Origin: CALLPQ01 sp039819545
Lineage (GTDB): Bacteria; Pseudomonadota; Alphaproteobacteria; Caulobacterales; Parvularculaceae
Assembly: GCA_039819545.1 (NCBI GenBank)
Contig: JBCBRS010000009.1
Coordinates: forward strand, 1-64,000
Length of the DNA: 64,000 bases
Direction: 5' to 3'
The translations under genes were made by a program, and so were the position numbers. Below the pieces are notes generated by a model. It searched no databases. It saw only the letters and a program-made list of their open reading frames with translations, and was not told the DNA's origin. Positions within the stretch are counted from its first letter, which is position 1; the number at the start of each line of letters is the position of its first letter. Shown here piece by piece: positions 8,010-17,995 of this stretch.

Positions 8010-9542
8010 TCAGCCGGGAAAGGCTGCCAATCCGAATTTGTGTTGACGCCCGTCGGCGTCCTTGTGGGTGGGAGGGGGCGAATGCACCGCAAGCGGACCA
8101 ATGGCCGCGAGCGTTGCAAACAACAGCAGAATTTCGAGGTGGTAGACGATGCCATAGCCGGTGGAGGGCATGGTCAGCGCCGGGCCAAGGGCCCCTTGCG
8201 CGGCAAGACCGCCAAAAAAGTCGGCAATCATCCCGCCCGCGGCTATGGCCGCACCGGCGGCGGTTGCCTGTACCGCGCCCCATGCGCCGAGCGCGATACC
8301 GCTATCGGTTTGCGCGGCAACAGCCATAACTGCCGTCAGGGTACAGACCGAAAAGAGCCCAGCCCCAAGACCGATCAGGCAGACACCGACCCGGAACATC
8401 ATTGCCGAGTGAAAGGGATCAGCAAAAATAACGGTGGAAAAGCCGAGCACACCGATGAGCAGCCCCCACGCCGCCAGCCGGTGCGGTTCACGCCCGCGCA
8501 TCAGACGTTGGGCAGCAAGGGCAAAGCCCGCCAGCATGCCCAGCGAGAAAATTGCGGTCAGGAGCGTCGTCTGCGCCACGGAAAGGGCAAGGATTTCCCC
8601 GCCATAGGGCTCCAGCAAGACATCCTGCATACTAAAGGCCGCCGAGCCGAGCGCCACTGTGATTAACAGACGCCGCGTCTGTCGGTCGGCGGTAAATTTT
8701 GTCCAGGACTGACGGAAGCTTTGTGCCGGGGCATCGCCTCGAGCCTGCGCCCGACGCATGACCGGCGTCTGGCGCGGTTCTTGTTTCCATAAGGCGATGA
8801 TGTTGAAGACAAGCGCGGCGAGCGCTGCCCCCTGAATTACACCGATCAGGGTTTTATAAGTAAAGCCGGCGAGGAGGACCCCGAACGCAAGGGCGCTTGC
8901 TGCCATGCCGACAAGGAGCATGATATACATCAGCGCAACGATCCGCGGGCGGACGTCTTCATCAGCGAGATCTGTCGCAAGGGCAAGGCCCGCCGTCTGG
9001 GTCATGTGCATGCCGGAGCCGGTAAGGAGAAAGGCAACAGCGGCGGCAAGCCGGCCAAGATTTTCCGGCGCACCCGCATCGCCCGACAGGACGATCAGGG
9101 CAAATGGCATGATCGCAAGACCACCAAACATCAGCATGGTGCCCGTCCAGATAAAGGGCGTACGCCGCCAGCCAAGAACAGAGATATGCACGTCGGAGCG
9201 ATGGCCCATAAGCGCACGGAATGGGGCGGCCATAACCGGTACGGCCACGAGGACGGCAACAATCCATGACGGGATCGACAGTTCGACAATCATCACCCGG
9301 TTCAGCGTACCGGTAAGAAGAACCGCCGCCATACCAACGGTAATCTGAAACAGCGAGAGACGCAGGATACGGCTAAGCGGCAAGGCTTTGGTGGCCGCAT
9401 CGGCAAAGGGCAAGAACCGTGTACTGAGCGACATCCAGAACGCCTGGGCTGGCTGCTGGCCACCCGATGTGAGGGTGCCTGCCGTGGCACTGGTGGCCCC
9501 GGTGCTGGCTGGCGTTGAGGGATGGACGCGCACGTCGGTCAT
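8010..9542 (-). CDS. lhaA: PucC-family light-harvesting 1 assembly protein LhaA
   Basis: 510 residues with about 12 membrane helices, major-facilitator-like, of the PucC/LhaA family that supports LH1 antenna assembly and perhaps bacteriochlorophyll delivery. Family marks seen are TLNRVMIVELSIPSW near the first helices and GHRSDVHISVLGWRRTPF in the following loop. The start at 9542 overlaps the bchM stop (ATGA) and has GGAGG 10 bases upstream; a TTG three codons earlier sits on top of that site and is less likely. The position between bchM and puhA is the standard place for lhaA. A second family member is at 26355. Confidence 0.93.
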   Translation of the reverse strand: MTDVRVHPSTPASTGATSATAGTLTSGGQQPAQAFWMSLSTRFLPFADAATKALPLSRILRLSLFQITVGMAAVLLTGTLNRVMIVELSIPSWIVAVLVAVPVMAAPFRALMGHRSDVHISVLGWRRTPFIWTGTMLMFGGLAIMPFALIVLSGDAGAPENLGRLAAAVAFLLTGSGMHMTQTAGLALATDLADEDVRPRIVALMYIMLLVGMAASALAFGVLLAGFTYKTLIGVIQGAALAALVFNIIALWKQEPRQTPVMRRAQARGDAPAQSFRQSWTKFTADRQTRRLLITVALGSAAFSMQDVLLEPYGGEILALSVAQTTLLTAIFSLGMLAGFALAAQRLMRGREPHRLAAWGLLIGVLGFSTVIFADPFHSAMMFRVGVCLIGLGAGLFSVCTLTAVMAVAAQTDSGIALGAWGAVQATAAGAAIAAGGMIADFFGGLAAQGALGPALTMPSTGYGIVYHLEILLLFATLAAIGPLAVHSPPPTHKDADGRQHKFGLAAFPG

Positions 9543-10327
9543 TGAGGGCAAACCTCCAATGCCTCTGAGATATAAAACCCTGATTTGATCCTTTGTCCGG
9601 CCCGCGGCTGCCAGTTTTTGAGGGCCTCCATGGCGCTCATTTTGTTGATGAGTCGCGTTTTGCTGACGGGTTGAATGGCGGGCGCGCGGTCACCGCGCGG
9701 GAAGAGCTTGCCCACCGTATGCATGGTGCGCAGCATCGGATTGGCCGGGGCGAAGGTAAACGCAATCGATCGGCTCGTGCGCTGGGCAAAACCGTCAAGC
9801 AATTGGGCAATGTCGTGGTCAGCATAATGAATCAGCGAGTCCATAGCGACCACATGGTCAAAATTGCCCGTACCCGGATCAAACATATCACCCACCCGAA
9901 AATCGATGGACCCGCGCATGCCGCTGCGGTCATAACGCTGCTGGGCAAGGGTGATCAGGCTGCGCGAAAGGTCAATAGCGACCACATCGGCACCGCGATT
10001 GGCAAGCTCCACCGACAATTGACCGGGGCCGCACCCGGCATCGAGGATGCGGCGTCCGGTGAGGTCATAGGGGAGCCAGTCCACAAGTGTTTTGCGCATG
10101 GCATCGCGGCCAGCCCGCACCGTGGCGCGAATACCGCTGACCGGCGCGTCTGACGTGAGCTTGGCCCAATTGTCCGCCGCCGTCTTGTCGAAATAGGTCT
10201 CAAGCTTCGCCCGCGTCTGGCCATAGCTGTCGCCCGGCGTCATGGGAATGGTTGGGGGAACGGTCGGCATGGCTGCGTTCCCCGGCGGGGGGGCACTGCG
10301 ATCCGAAAAGGCGTGTGTCTGCATCAT
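9539..10327 (-). CDS. bchM: Mg-protoporphyrin IX O-methyltransferase
   Basis: Methylates the C13 propionate of Mg-protoporphyrin with S-adenosylmethionine, making the AcsF substrate. 262 residues with the class I methyltransferase glycine motif ILDAGCGPGQLSVELA (about 94-109), a following acidic residue (VVAIDLS) and the central FDHVVAMDSLIHY strand (about 152-164). The first 30 residues are Pro-rich and extra compared with the core domain. It is coupled to bchL by an ATGA overlap and to lhaA in the same way. Confidence 0.96.
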   Translation of the reverse strand: MMQTHAFSDRSAPPPGNAAMPTVPPTIPMTPGDSYGQTRAKLETYFDKTAADNWAKLTSDAPVSGIRATVRAGRDAMRKTLVDWLPYDLTGRRILDAGCGPGQLSVELANRGADVVAIDLSRSLITLAQQRYDRSGMRGSIDFRVGDMFDPGTGNFDHVVAMDSLIHYADHDIAQLLDGFAQRTSRSIAFTFAPANPMLRTMHTVGKLFPRGDRAPAIQPVSKTRLINKMSAMEALKNWQPRAGQRIKSGFYISEALEVCPQ

Positions 10328-11250
10328 CCGTCAAACCCTAAAAAGTCAAAAATCTCTCGGTCCTTCATGGGCGAGGCGTCGAGTGACGGCGTTCCGGCCC
10401 ACAAGGTTGCGGCGAGGTTCAGATATTCTTGCTGCACCGCCTCCAGTTCGGGTGTTGTGGGCATTTCAAACAGCGTTGATTTTTTCAGCCGGGAACGCCG
10501 GATCACATCAAGGTCTGGTAAGTGTGCCAGTCGCTTGAGCCCGGTTTGCGCCGCGTACCGATCAATTTCATCGGTTGCCGCAGAGCGGTTGGCGATGATT
10601 CCGCCGAGGCGGACATCATAATTTTTGGCTTTGGCCTGGATCGCGGAGACAATCCGGTTCATGGCAAAGATGGAGTCAAAATCGTTGGCGGCTACGATCA
10701 GCCCGCGATCAGCATGCTGTAGCGGTGAAGCAAAGCCGCCGCAGACAACATCGCCCAGCACATCAAAAATGACAACGTCGGTATCTTCCAGAAGGTGATG
10801 CTCTTTCAGGAGTTTCACCGTCTGGCCAACCACATATCCGCCGCAGCCGGTGCCCGCAGGGGGCCCGCCGGCCTCCACACACATGACACCGTTATAGCCC
10901 TCAAAGACAAAATCCTCAGGACGTAACTCCTCCGAATGGAAATCAACGGATTCGAGCACGTCGATCACCGTGGGGGCCAGCCGCTTGGTGAGCGTAAAGG
11001 TTGAGTCATGTTTGGGGTCACAGCCGATCTGCAGGACCCGTTTACCAAGTTTGGAGAAGGCTACCGACAGGTTCGACGAGGTGGTGGATTTGCCGATCCC
11101 GCCTTTGCCATAGACGGCAAAGACTTTGGCATTAGTGATCTCCATATCGGGGTCGAGGGAAACCTGAACGCTGCCTTCACCGTCAGGGCGGCTGTTGGTT
11201 GGTGGCGTCATGGGCCGCACGCCTGGGCGCTCCATTTCAAGCACGGTCAT
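10324..11250 (-). CDS. bchL: Dark protochlorophyllide reductase iron-sulfur ATPase BchL
   Basis: A NifH-like homodimer that passes electrons to BchNB with ATP hydrolysis. 308 residues from the ATG at 11250, which has GGGAGGA about 7 bases upstream; the frame runs further left but that part has no family similarity. The P-loop is YGKGGIGKSTTS (about 47-58). C136 (GTGCGGYV) and C170 (DVVCGGFA) are the 4Fe-4S ligands that bridge the dimer. The first 39 residues precede the NifH core. The [4Fe-4S] enzyme is oxygen-sensitive, in contrast with the O2-requiring AcsF of the same operon. Confidence 0.97.
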   Translation of the reverse strand: MTVLEMERPGVRPMTPPTNSRPDGEGSVQVSLDPDMEITNAKVFAVYGKGGIGKSTTSSNLSVAFSKLGKRVLQIGCDPKHDSTFTLTKRLAPTVIDVLESVDFHSEELRPEDFVFEGYNGVMCVEAGGPPAGTGCGGYVVGQTVKLLKEHHLLEDTDVVIFDVLGDVVCGGFASPLQHADRGLIVAANDFDSIFAMNRIVSAIQAKAKNYDVRLGGIIANRSAATDEIDRYAAQTGLKRLAHLPDLDVIRRSRLKKSTLFEMPTTPELEAVQQEYLNLAATLWAGTPSLDASPMKDREIFDFLGFDG

Positions 11251-11305
11251 TATAGGGTCCTCCCGATACGGATAAAATAGATATTTGCCTGTTTGGAAAT
11301 GGGGA

Positions 11306-14300
11306 TCATGCGAGCGCTCCTTGCGGGGCGCCAGCGGCGTAGATGCCTTCGATTCTGTCGTCGAGGTCTTCGCCCGCCCGTTGGAGCGCTTCGAGCGTCT
11401 CAGCATCGGGCGACCAGTAATTGCGGTCGCTTGCCTCCAGCAGGCGATTGGCAACCTTGGCGCAGGATTTGGGATTCAGACTGGCAAGCCGTTCATGCAA
11501 GTCCTTGTCGAGCACAAAAGTCTCGGTGATTTTTTGATAGACCCACGGATCAACCTGGCCCGTTGTGGCCGACCAGCCCATGGTGTTGGTCACATGGGCC
11601 TCTATCTGGCGCACGCCTTCATAGCCGTGCTTGAGCATGCCCTCATACCATTTGGGGTTAAGGGTGCGGGTGCGGGTTTCCAGGGCAACCTGTTCATTGA
11701 GGCTGCGTACAACGCCGTCGCCGCGCGTTTGATCACCGATATAGACTGGCGCCTCCGTCCCCTTGGCGCGTTTGACCGCGCGGCCCACACCGCCCAGCGT
11801 ATCGAAATAATGGTCAATGGTGGTGACCCCAAGCTCGACGGATTCGAGATTCTGATAGGCGAGATCCACGTCTTTCAGGATTGAGGTAAGGAGTGCCGAT
11901 TGCTGCACCGGCTGACCCTTAACGCCGTAGGCAAAGCATTTGCGCCGCTCATAGGCATCGGCAAGGTCGCCTTCCTCATCCCAGCAGCCTGCATCAATCA
12001 GATGATTAACATTTGCGCCATAAGCGCCATCGGCGTTGGAAAAGACGCGCAAGGCCGCTGTCTCCAGATCGCAACTGTGGGCCGTCTGATAGGCGAGGGC
12101 ATGTTTGCGCACATAGTTCTGCGCCACCGGCTCATCGGCAGTGGCGGCAGCAAGACACGCCTCGGCCAGCATGCGGGTTTGCAGCGGTAACAGATCGCGG
12201 AAAATACCCGACAACGTAACAACCACATCGATCCGGGGACGGTTCAATGTTTCGAGCGGGATCAGGTCCGCCCCGCTCAACCGGCCATAGCTGTCAAACC
12301 GGGGGGTGGCGCCCAAAAGAGCGAGTGCCTGGGCAATCTGCGCCCCTTCGCTTTTGAGATTGTCCGTACCCCACAAAACCATGGCAACAGTCTCGGGGAC
12401 ACCGTCAGGGGTGCCCGTATCAAGCCGATGACGCTCAATCAGCCGGTCGGTCTGGTTGCGCCCGTCAATCACTGCAAAAGCAGATGGCAGGCGAAAGGGG
12501 TCAAACCCATGAATATTGCGGCCCGCAGGCAGGATATCGGGGTTACGGATCAGATCGCCGCCCGCCACCGGGGCAATAAATCCACCATCAAGCGCGTGCA
12601 CTAATCCATCAAGCTCGCTGTCGCTGGTGATGGCGTCGCGCGCTTTTGCAAGTCGGTCGAGAAGATCAATTTGCGCGCGTAGCCCGTAGCGTTTTGCAAT
12701 AGTTGCCACATCATTCCCGCGGGCGAGGGCCATAATCGCTTCCTCGGGGAGGGCACCCTGAGCCGCGTCGGAAATCTCGGTTTGTGTTGCCGCCAGCGTC
12801 TTGAGGAGGTCAACCTGCTCGGCAACATCGGGCGTGCGCCCGGCCACATGCAGGCCATGGGGGATGAGCGCTTCTTCGGTGGCGATCACCTCAATACGCA
12901 GCGCATCAATGGCGGTCGCCGACAGCGGCGTGCCCGCCACGGCCGTCTCGTCCGTACCCACCGTAAAGTCCAGCGTTATCGCCAGCTCCGTGATGGCGTC
13001 GGCAAGGGCTTTGCGTTTTTCGGCGTCTTCCGGCGGTGTCTGGCGCCAGCGTTCAATGGTTTCCTTCAGATCAATCAGCTCTTTATAAAGCCCCGCCTCG
13101 GTCACCGCGGGCGTGAGGTAGCTGACAACCGTGGCGGCAGCGCGGCGTTTGGCGATTGTCGCCTCTGACGGGTTATTGGCCGCATAAAAATAGATATGGG
13201 GCAGGTCACCAATCAAATGGTCGGACCAGCAGGCACCGGACATGCCGCTTTGCTTGCCCGGCATAAATTCGAGCGCACCGTGGGTGCCGAAATGGATGAG
13301 CGCATCGGCACCAAAATCCTCACGTAGCCAACGATAATAGGCCGCAAAAGCATGGGTGGGTGCAAAGCTGCCTTCAAACAACAGGCGCATGGGATCGCCC
13401 TCATAGCCAAAGGCGGGCTGAACCCCCACGAAGACATTGCCAAACCGGGCACCCAGAATGTGCAGGTTACGCCCATCGGTCTGATGACGTCCTGGGGCGG
13501 GGCCCCACTGCGCCTCAATCTCGTTCAGCCGCGTTTCGCCCATCACATGAGTGTCGCGTGAGACCGTCGCCGCGATATTGGCATCAGCGCCATAGTGATC
13601 AGCATTGCCGTTCAAGATGGCCGCTTTCAGCGTCTCCACATCAGCGGGGGAATCAACGGCGTATCCCTCTGCCTTTAGACGATTGAGGGTATTAAGGAGC
13701 GATTCAAAAACAGCCAGATGGGCCGCCGTGCCGGTACCCCCGCCATTGGGCGGAAAGTTAAAAAGGGTGATGGCGATCTTGCGGTCGGCGCGCGCGCGCT
13801 CACGCAACGAAAGGAGCGAGGCCATGCGCACGGCAAGGGTTTCGGCCCGGTCGGGGCAACTGACCATCCGGCCCTGATCGCTGGCACTAAAGGTGCAACG
13901 CCGTGCGCAGCCTGTGCAGTCTTCGCTGCCGGCGCGTCCACCGAAAACCGTGGGGTTGGTGGCACCATCAAGCTCCGGGATGGCAACCATCATGGTTGCC
14001 TCCACCGGGGAGAGACCGCGTGTGCCCGCACCCCATTCCGGCAGGCTCTGAAACTCCAGCGCATGCGCGGCGAGATAGGGCACATCAAGGGCCTGTAGCA
14101 TTTGCGCCGCCGCTGCGCTGTCATTATAGGCAGGTCCGCCCACAAGGGAAAAACCAGTAAGCGAGATCATCCCTTCAATGATCGGCTTACCGTCTTTAAG
14201 GAAGTATTTCTCAATGGCGGGTCGCCCATCAAGACCGCTGGCAAAGGCCGGGATGACCCGCATGCCTTTTGCTTCCAGCGCGGCAATAACGCCGTCATAA

Positions 14301-15091
14301 TGGGCCGTATCACCGCCGAGCAGATAGGAGCGCATAAGCAGCAAACCCACTGCCGGCTTTTTTGATCGAGCGAGGGGTAGCTTTGCCGATATCTCCCCAA
14401 TGGGTGGGGTCATGCGGGGGTGATAAACGCCAACGTCCGGATAATCCGTAGGCGGGTTAACACGCAACGTTCCGGTAAGCCCGGCGCGCGGGCCAGCGGC
14501 ATAGCGATCCACCAGAAAGCTCACGAGACCGGCGATATTTTCTTCTGACCCTGCAAGCCAATATTGCATGGCGAGGAAATAGGCGCGTACATCCTGAGCC
14601 GTACCCGGAATATATTTCAGAAGTTTAGGCAGGCGGCGCAGCATACGCATCTGGTTTGCACCGGAGCGGTCTGCCTTGCCCGATCCACGCAACCGCTTGA
14701 GAAGTGCGATGGGCCCGGTTTCGGGCTTGTCCATATCAAACCGGCCAAGCCGGGTCAGCTTGACAATTTCGCTGGCCGACATGGTGCACACCATGGCATC
14801 GCAATGGGGACGCCGGGCGAGCAGCGCCGGGCGAATGGCGCGGATATGATCTTCCAGAAACAGCATTGAGGCGAGAACGATATCGGCCTCTGCGATGGCA
14901 GCTTTGCACGCCTCCAGCCTTTCCGGCTGACGATCCCAGTCAGATGCGGCAAAAAACGCAATGGAAAGCCCCGGTGCCTGACGGACGAGTGCGCGTTCAG
15001 CATCGCTCACCGCACTCGCCAAATGGGAATCGAGCGTGACCATGACAACGCGCACCGGGCACGCTCTGGTGGATGTTCCCTTACCGGCCAT
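11306..15091 (-). CDS. bchH: Magnesium chelatase large subunit BchH
   Basis: Binds protoporphyrin IX and inserts Mg2+ with the BchI/BchD AAA+ subunits, the first committed step to bacteriochlorophyll. About 1261 residues, in the family range, with the CobN/Mg-chelatase fold throughout. Recognised stretches are HFGTHGALEFMPGKQSG in the middle and YGANVNHLI near the C-terminus, plus a Cys motif CTGCARRC (about 397-404). The start at 15091 (MAGKG) overlaps the bchB stop by 11 bases; an ATG at 15109 is also possible, since neither has a strong ribosome site. bchI and bchD are not in the window. Confidence 0.95.
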   Translation of the reverse strand: MAGKGTSTRACPVRVVMVTLDSHLASAVSDAERALVRQAPGLSIAFFAASDWDRQPERLEACKAAIAEADIVLASMLFLEDHIRAIRPALLARRPHCDAMVCTMSASEIVKLTRLGRFDMDKPETGPIALLKRLRGSGKADRSGANQMRMLRRLPKLLKYIPGTAQDVRAYFLAMQYWLAGSEENIAGLVSFLVDRYAAGPRAGLTGTLRVNPPTDYPDVGVYHPRMTPPIGEISAKLPLARSKKPAVGLLLMRSYLLGGDTAHYDGVIAALEAKGMRVIPAFASGLDGRPAIEKYFLKDGKPIIEGMISLTGFSLVGGPAYNDSAAAAQMLQALDVPYLAAHALEFQSLPEWGAGTRGLSPVEATMMVAIPELDGATNPTVFGGRAGSEDCTGCARRCTFSASDQGRMVSCPDRAETLAVRMASLLSLRERARADRKIAITLFNFPPNGGGTGTAAHLAVFESLLNTLNRLKAEGYAVDSPADVETLKAAILNGNADHYGADANIAATVSRDTHVMGETRLNEIEAQWGPAPGRHQTDGRNLHILGARFGNVFVGVQPAFGYEGDPMRLLFEGSFAPTHAFAAYYRWLREDFGADALIHFGTHGALEFMPGKQSGMSGACWSDHLIGDLPHIYFYAANNPSEATIAKRRAAATVVSYLTPAVTEAGLYKELIDLKETIERWRQTPPEDAEKRKALADAITELAITLDFTVGTDETAVAGTPLSATAIDALRIEVIATEEALIPHGLHVAGRTPDVAEQVDLLKTLAATQTEISDAAQGALPEEAIMALARGNDVATIAKRYGLRAQIDLLDRLAKARDAITSDSELDGLVHALDGGFIAPVAGGDLIRNPDILPAGRNIHGFDPFRLPSAFAVIDGRNQTDRLIERHRLDTGTPDGVPETVAMVLWGTDNLKSEGAQIAQALALLGATPRFDSYGRLSGADLIPLETLNRPRIDVVVTLSGIFRDLLPLQTRMLAEACLAAATADEPVAQNYVRKHALAYQTAHSCDLETAALRVFSNADGAYGANVNHLIDAGCWDEEGDLADAYERRKCFAYGVKGQPVQQSALLTSILKDVDLAYQNLESVELGVTTIDHYFDTLGGVGRAVKRAKGTEAPVYIGDQTRGDGVVRSLNEQVALETRTRTLNPKWYEGMLKHGYEGVRQIEAHVTNTMGWSATTGQVDPWVYQKITETFVLDKDLHERLASLNPKSCAKVANRLLEASDRNYWSPDAETLEALQRAGEDLDDRIEGIYAAGAPQGALA

Positions 15092-16682
15092 AGTGCGCTT
15101 TGGCCTCATACAAGGTGTCGACGGTAATCGTTTGGAGCGCGTGGGCGGCTGCATAGGCTTCAGTATTACGCCGGGCTTTGCCGCGGACAAAAAACGGAAT
15201 CTTGCGCAGTTCTTTTTCCGCGTCGCCGGCCCAGACAACACGATCGTTCGCCGGGTCATTATTTACCGCTGTAGTATCCGTATGCAGACTATCCGTCGTT
15301 TGGGTGACTGTTTCAGCCACTGGGCTTGAGACGTGGGCGTTGGTACGGACTGCGCCATGCCCGCCAAGGTGAGAGGCCCCGGCATCATCGTGGAATTCAA
15401 AGTCATCGCGGAACATACCCAGGAGGTGTTCCTCCAGCCCCATAACCAGCGGATGGATCCAGCTGTCAAACAGCACATTGGCCCCTTCAAACCCCATTTG
15501 CGGGCTAAAGCGGGCGGGAAAATCCTGCACATGGACGGGCGCAGAGATAACGGCACAGGGCAGGCCAAGCCGCTTGGCGATATGGCGTTCCATCTGTGTA
15601 CCGAGGACAAGTTCTGGTTCCGCCTCGGCAATGGCTGCCTCGACTGCCAGATAATCATCCGTAATCAGCGGCTCGACGCCATGCGCCTTGGCGGCGTCGC
15701 GCACATCACGGGCAAATTCGCGGTTGTAACAGCCAAGCCCCACAACTTCGAAGGCAAACTCTTGTGCCGCGACCCGCGCCGCTGCGATTGCATGGGTGGC
15801 ATCGCCAAACACGAAGACACGTTTGCCGGTCAGGTACGTTGAATCGATTGACTTTGACCACCAGGGGAAATTGGAGGGGCTATTGGCCCGATCTGGCGGC
15901 TTTACGCCGGTGAGGGCGCAAACCTCGTCAATAAAATCATGGGTCGCGCCAATACCGATGGGCACCGTCTTCGTGAACGGCTGACCGCAATTTTTTTCAA
16001 GCCAGCGCGCGGCGCTTTCCCCGGTTTCGGGATACAACACCACGTTGAAGTCAGCTGCCGCGAGCGCGCGGATATCGTCCACACGCGCCCCAAGCGGGGC
16101 GCACACATGCACATCAATACCGAGACAAGCGAGAAGACCGGTGATCTCTTTCACATCATCGCGGTGCCTAAACCCGAGCGCCGTGGCGCCCAACAGGTTG
16201 CACGTGGGTCGACCCGTTTCCGCCGACCGTTTAGGCATGTCGCGGGCCGTCAAATGACGGACGATCTGATAAAATGTTTCCGCCGCGCCCCAGCTTTCCT
16301 TGCGCTGATAGGACGGTAACTCCAGCGGGATCACCGGGACCGCAAGATCAAGCGCTTTAGCAAGACCGCCTGGATCATCCTGGATCAATTCAGCGGTACA
16401 AGACGCACCGACCATTAGCGCTGAGGGCTTAAACCGATCCAGTGCCTCGCGGGCAGCTTTTTTGAAAAGTTCTGCAGTATCGCCGCCAAGGTCGCGGGCT
16501 TCAAACGTCGTGTAGGTTACCGGTGGGCGCTTTTGGCGCCGCTCAATCATCGTGAACAAAAGATCAGCGTAGGTATCACCTTGCGGCGCGTGGAGAACAT
16601 AATGCATGTCTTCCATGGCAGTGGCGACGCGCATGGCGCCCACATGGGGCGGGCCTTCATATGTCCAGACCGTGAGCTGCAT
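15081..16682 (-). CDS. bchB: Dark protochlorophyllide reductase subunit BchB
   Basis: With BchN it forms the NifDK-like catalytic heterotetramer that reduces ring D of protochlorophyllide without light. 533 residues. D36 (APQGDTYADL) is the unusual aspartate that supplies the fourth ligand of the NB cluster. GASCTAELIQDDPGG (about 93-107) is the second family signature. The C-terminal 60 residues form the small DUF-like PCP-reductase domain (RIPFFVRGKARRN type). A hydrophilic linker near 440-475 (SSPVAETVTQTTDS) looks disordered. The start shares one base with the bchN stop (TGATG). Confidence 0.97.
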   Translation of the reverse strand: MQLTVWTYEGPPHVGAMRVATAMEDMHYVLHAPQGDTYADLLFTMIERRQKRPPVTYTTFEARDLGGDTAELFKKAAREALDRFKPSALMVGASCTAELIQDDPGGLAKALDLAVPVIPLELPSYQRKESWGAAETFYQIVRHLTARDMPKRSAETGRPTCNLLGATALGFRHRDDVKEITGLLACLGIDVHVCAPLGARVDDIRALAAADFNVVLYPETGESAARWLEKNCGQPFTKTVPIGIGATHDFIDEVCALTGVKPPDRANSPSNFPWWSKSIDSTYLTGKRVFVFGDATHAIAAARVAAQEFAFEVVGLGCYNREFARDVRDAAKAHGVEPLITDDYLAVEAAIAEAEPELVLGTQMERHIAKRLGLPCAVISAPVHVQDFPARFSPQMGFEGANVLFDSWIHPLVMGLEEHLLGMFRDDFEFHDDAGASHLGGHGAVRTNAHVSSPVAETVTQTTDSLHTDTTAVNNDPANDRVVWAGDAEKELRKIPFFVRGKARRNTEAYAAAHALQTITVDTLYEAKAHYGR

Positions 16683-17995
16683 CAGATGCTGATCCTTGTG
16701 CGCCGCTTTAGCGGGCGGGCGAAAAGCTCCGCAAGGTCCCCGGCCTGATCGTAGCCATGGATCGGGGTAAAGACGAGTTCAATGGACCATTTGGTGGTCA
16801 GGCCCTGCGCTTCCAGCGGGTTGGCAAGGCCGAGGCCGCATACCGTGATATCGGGTTTCGCCTCGATACACCGGTCAATCTGGCGATCTGTGTCCTGACC
16901 TTCGCTAAGCTGAACATCGGGGCCGAGGAGTTCAAGGTCCTCGCGCAGATGCTGGCTATGGAGATAGGGCGTACCCACTTCGGTGAGCGCCATGCCAAGT
17001 TCGCGCGACAGGAACCGGGCAATCGGCACCTCCAACTGCGAATCCGGGAAGAAAAAAAGCCGCTTGTCACGGAGCGCTGTGCGATGCGGAGCAAGCGCGG
17101 TTTCGGCGCGGGCCCGGGCGGGGGCTGTCACCTCATCAACCACCGCGGGCTCAATACCAAAGGCGTCCGCCGCCGCATGGAGCCAGCCGGTTGTTCCTTC
17201 TACGCCGAGGGGGAACGGGGCCGGTATATGCCGTGCACCCCGTTTTTCAAGCGCCAACGCAGTATCGCGCAAAAAGGGCTGTGCCAGCAGATAGCGCGTG
17301 CCCGGCGTCAGGGTTGGCATTGCATCGGCCTTCCGGGCTGGCAGAAAGGCGACATTGTCAATGCCCATTTGCGCGAACAGACGCGCAAACTGGTCCTCAA
17401 CAACATCAGCGAGAGCGCCGACGACAAGCAGGGAAGGGGCCGCTTTGTCGTCGGCAGGCAGTGTAGGAACTAACGAGGCGAGGCAGGCATCCTCGCCCTG
17501 TGTGAACGTCGTTTCGATCCCACTGCCCGAGTAGTTCAGCACACGCACATCTGGAGAATAGGTTTGTGACAACCTGTTCGCCGCGCGGCTGAGGTCAAGC
17601 TTGATTACTTCCGACGGGCAAGAGCCCACCAGGAAGAGAAGTTTAATATCCGGTCGCCGCTCCAACAAACGGCTGACGGTTTTATCGAGTTCGTCATTAG
17701 CATCGGCGAGACCGGCAAGGTCACGCTCGTCAAGAACCGCCGTGCCAAAACGCGGTTCGGCAAAGATCATCACCCCTGCCGCTGATTGCATCAGATGGGC
17801 ACAGGTGCGAGAGCCCACAATCAAAAAGAACGCATCCTGAATTTTTCGGTGGAGCCAGATAATGCCCGTGAGCCCGCAAAAGACTTCCCGCTGACCGCGT
17901 TCGCGCAAAATGGGGGGCCGCGCTTGTGTGCTCTCGCACGAGGAGAGCGCCGCAGTGCCCTTGTGTTCTGGGGCAAGATCAAGGGGCGGGCTCAT
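16682..17995 (-). CDS. bchN: Dark protochlorophyllide reductase subunit BchN
   Basis: Partner of BchB in light-independent protochlorophyllide reductase. 437 residues. C40 (VFCGLTGI), C65 (GSRTCAHLM) and C126 (GSCPSEVI) are the three Cys ligands of the NB cluster; their spacing is the same as in the Rhodobacter capsulatus protein, displaced by 14 residues because the N-terminus is longer here. It overlaps bchF by four bases at its start and bchB by one base at its end, so subunits are translationally coupled. Confidence 0.97.
   Translation of the reverse strand: MSPPLDLAPEHKGTAALSSCESTQARPPILRERGQREVFCGLTGIIWLHRKIQDAFFLIVGSRTCAHLMQSAAGVMIFAEPRFGTAVLDERDLAGLADANDELDKTVSRLLERRPDIKLLFLVGSCPSEVIKLDLSRAANRLSQTYSPDVRVLNYSGSGIETTFTQGEDACLASLVPTLPADDKAAPSLLVVGALADVVEDQFARLFAQMGIDNVAFLPARKADAMPTLTPGTRYLLAQPFLRDTALALEKRGARHIPAPFPLGVEGTTGWLHAAADAFGIEPAVVDEVTAPARARAETALAPHRTALRDKRLFFFPDSQLEVPIARFLSRELGMALTEVGTPYLHSQHLREDLELLGPDVQLSEGQDTDRQIDRCIEAKPDITVCGLGLANPLEAQGLTTKWSIELVFTPIHGYDQAGDLAELFARPLKRRTRISI

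Noticed and set aside
11251..11454. Longer bchL start inside bchH
   Set aside because: Overlaps the bchH end; the strong ribosome site is at the ATG 11250.
15092..15259. Longer bchH start inside bchB
   Set aside because: The extra segment is the shadow of bchB in another frame and has no BchH similarity.
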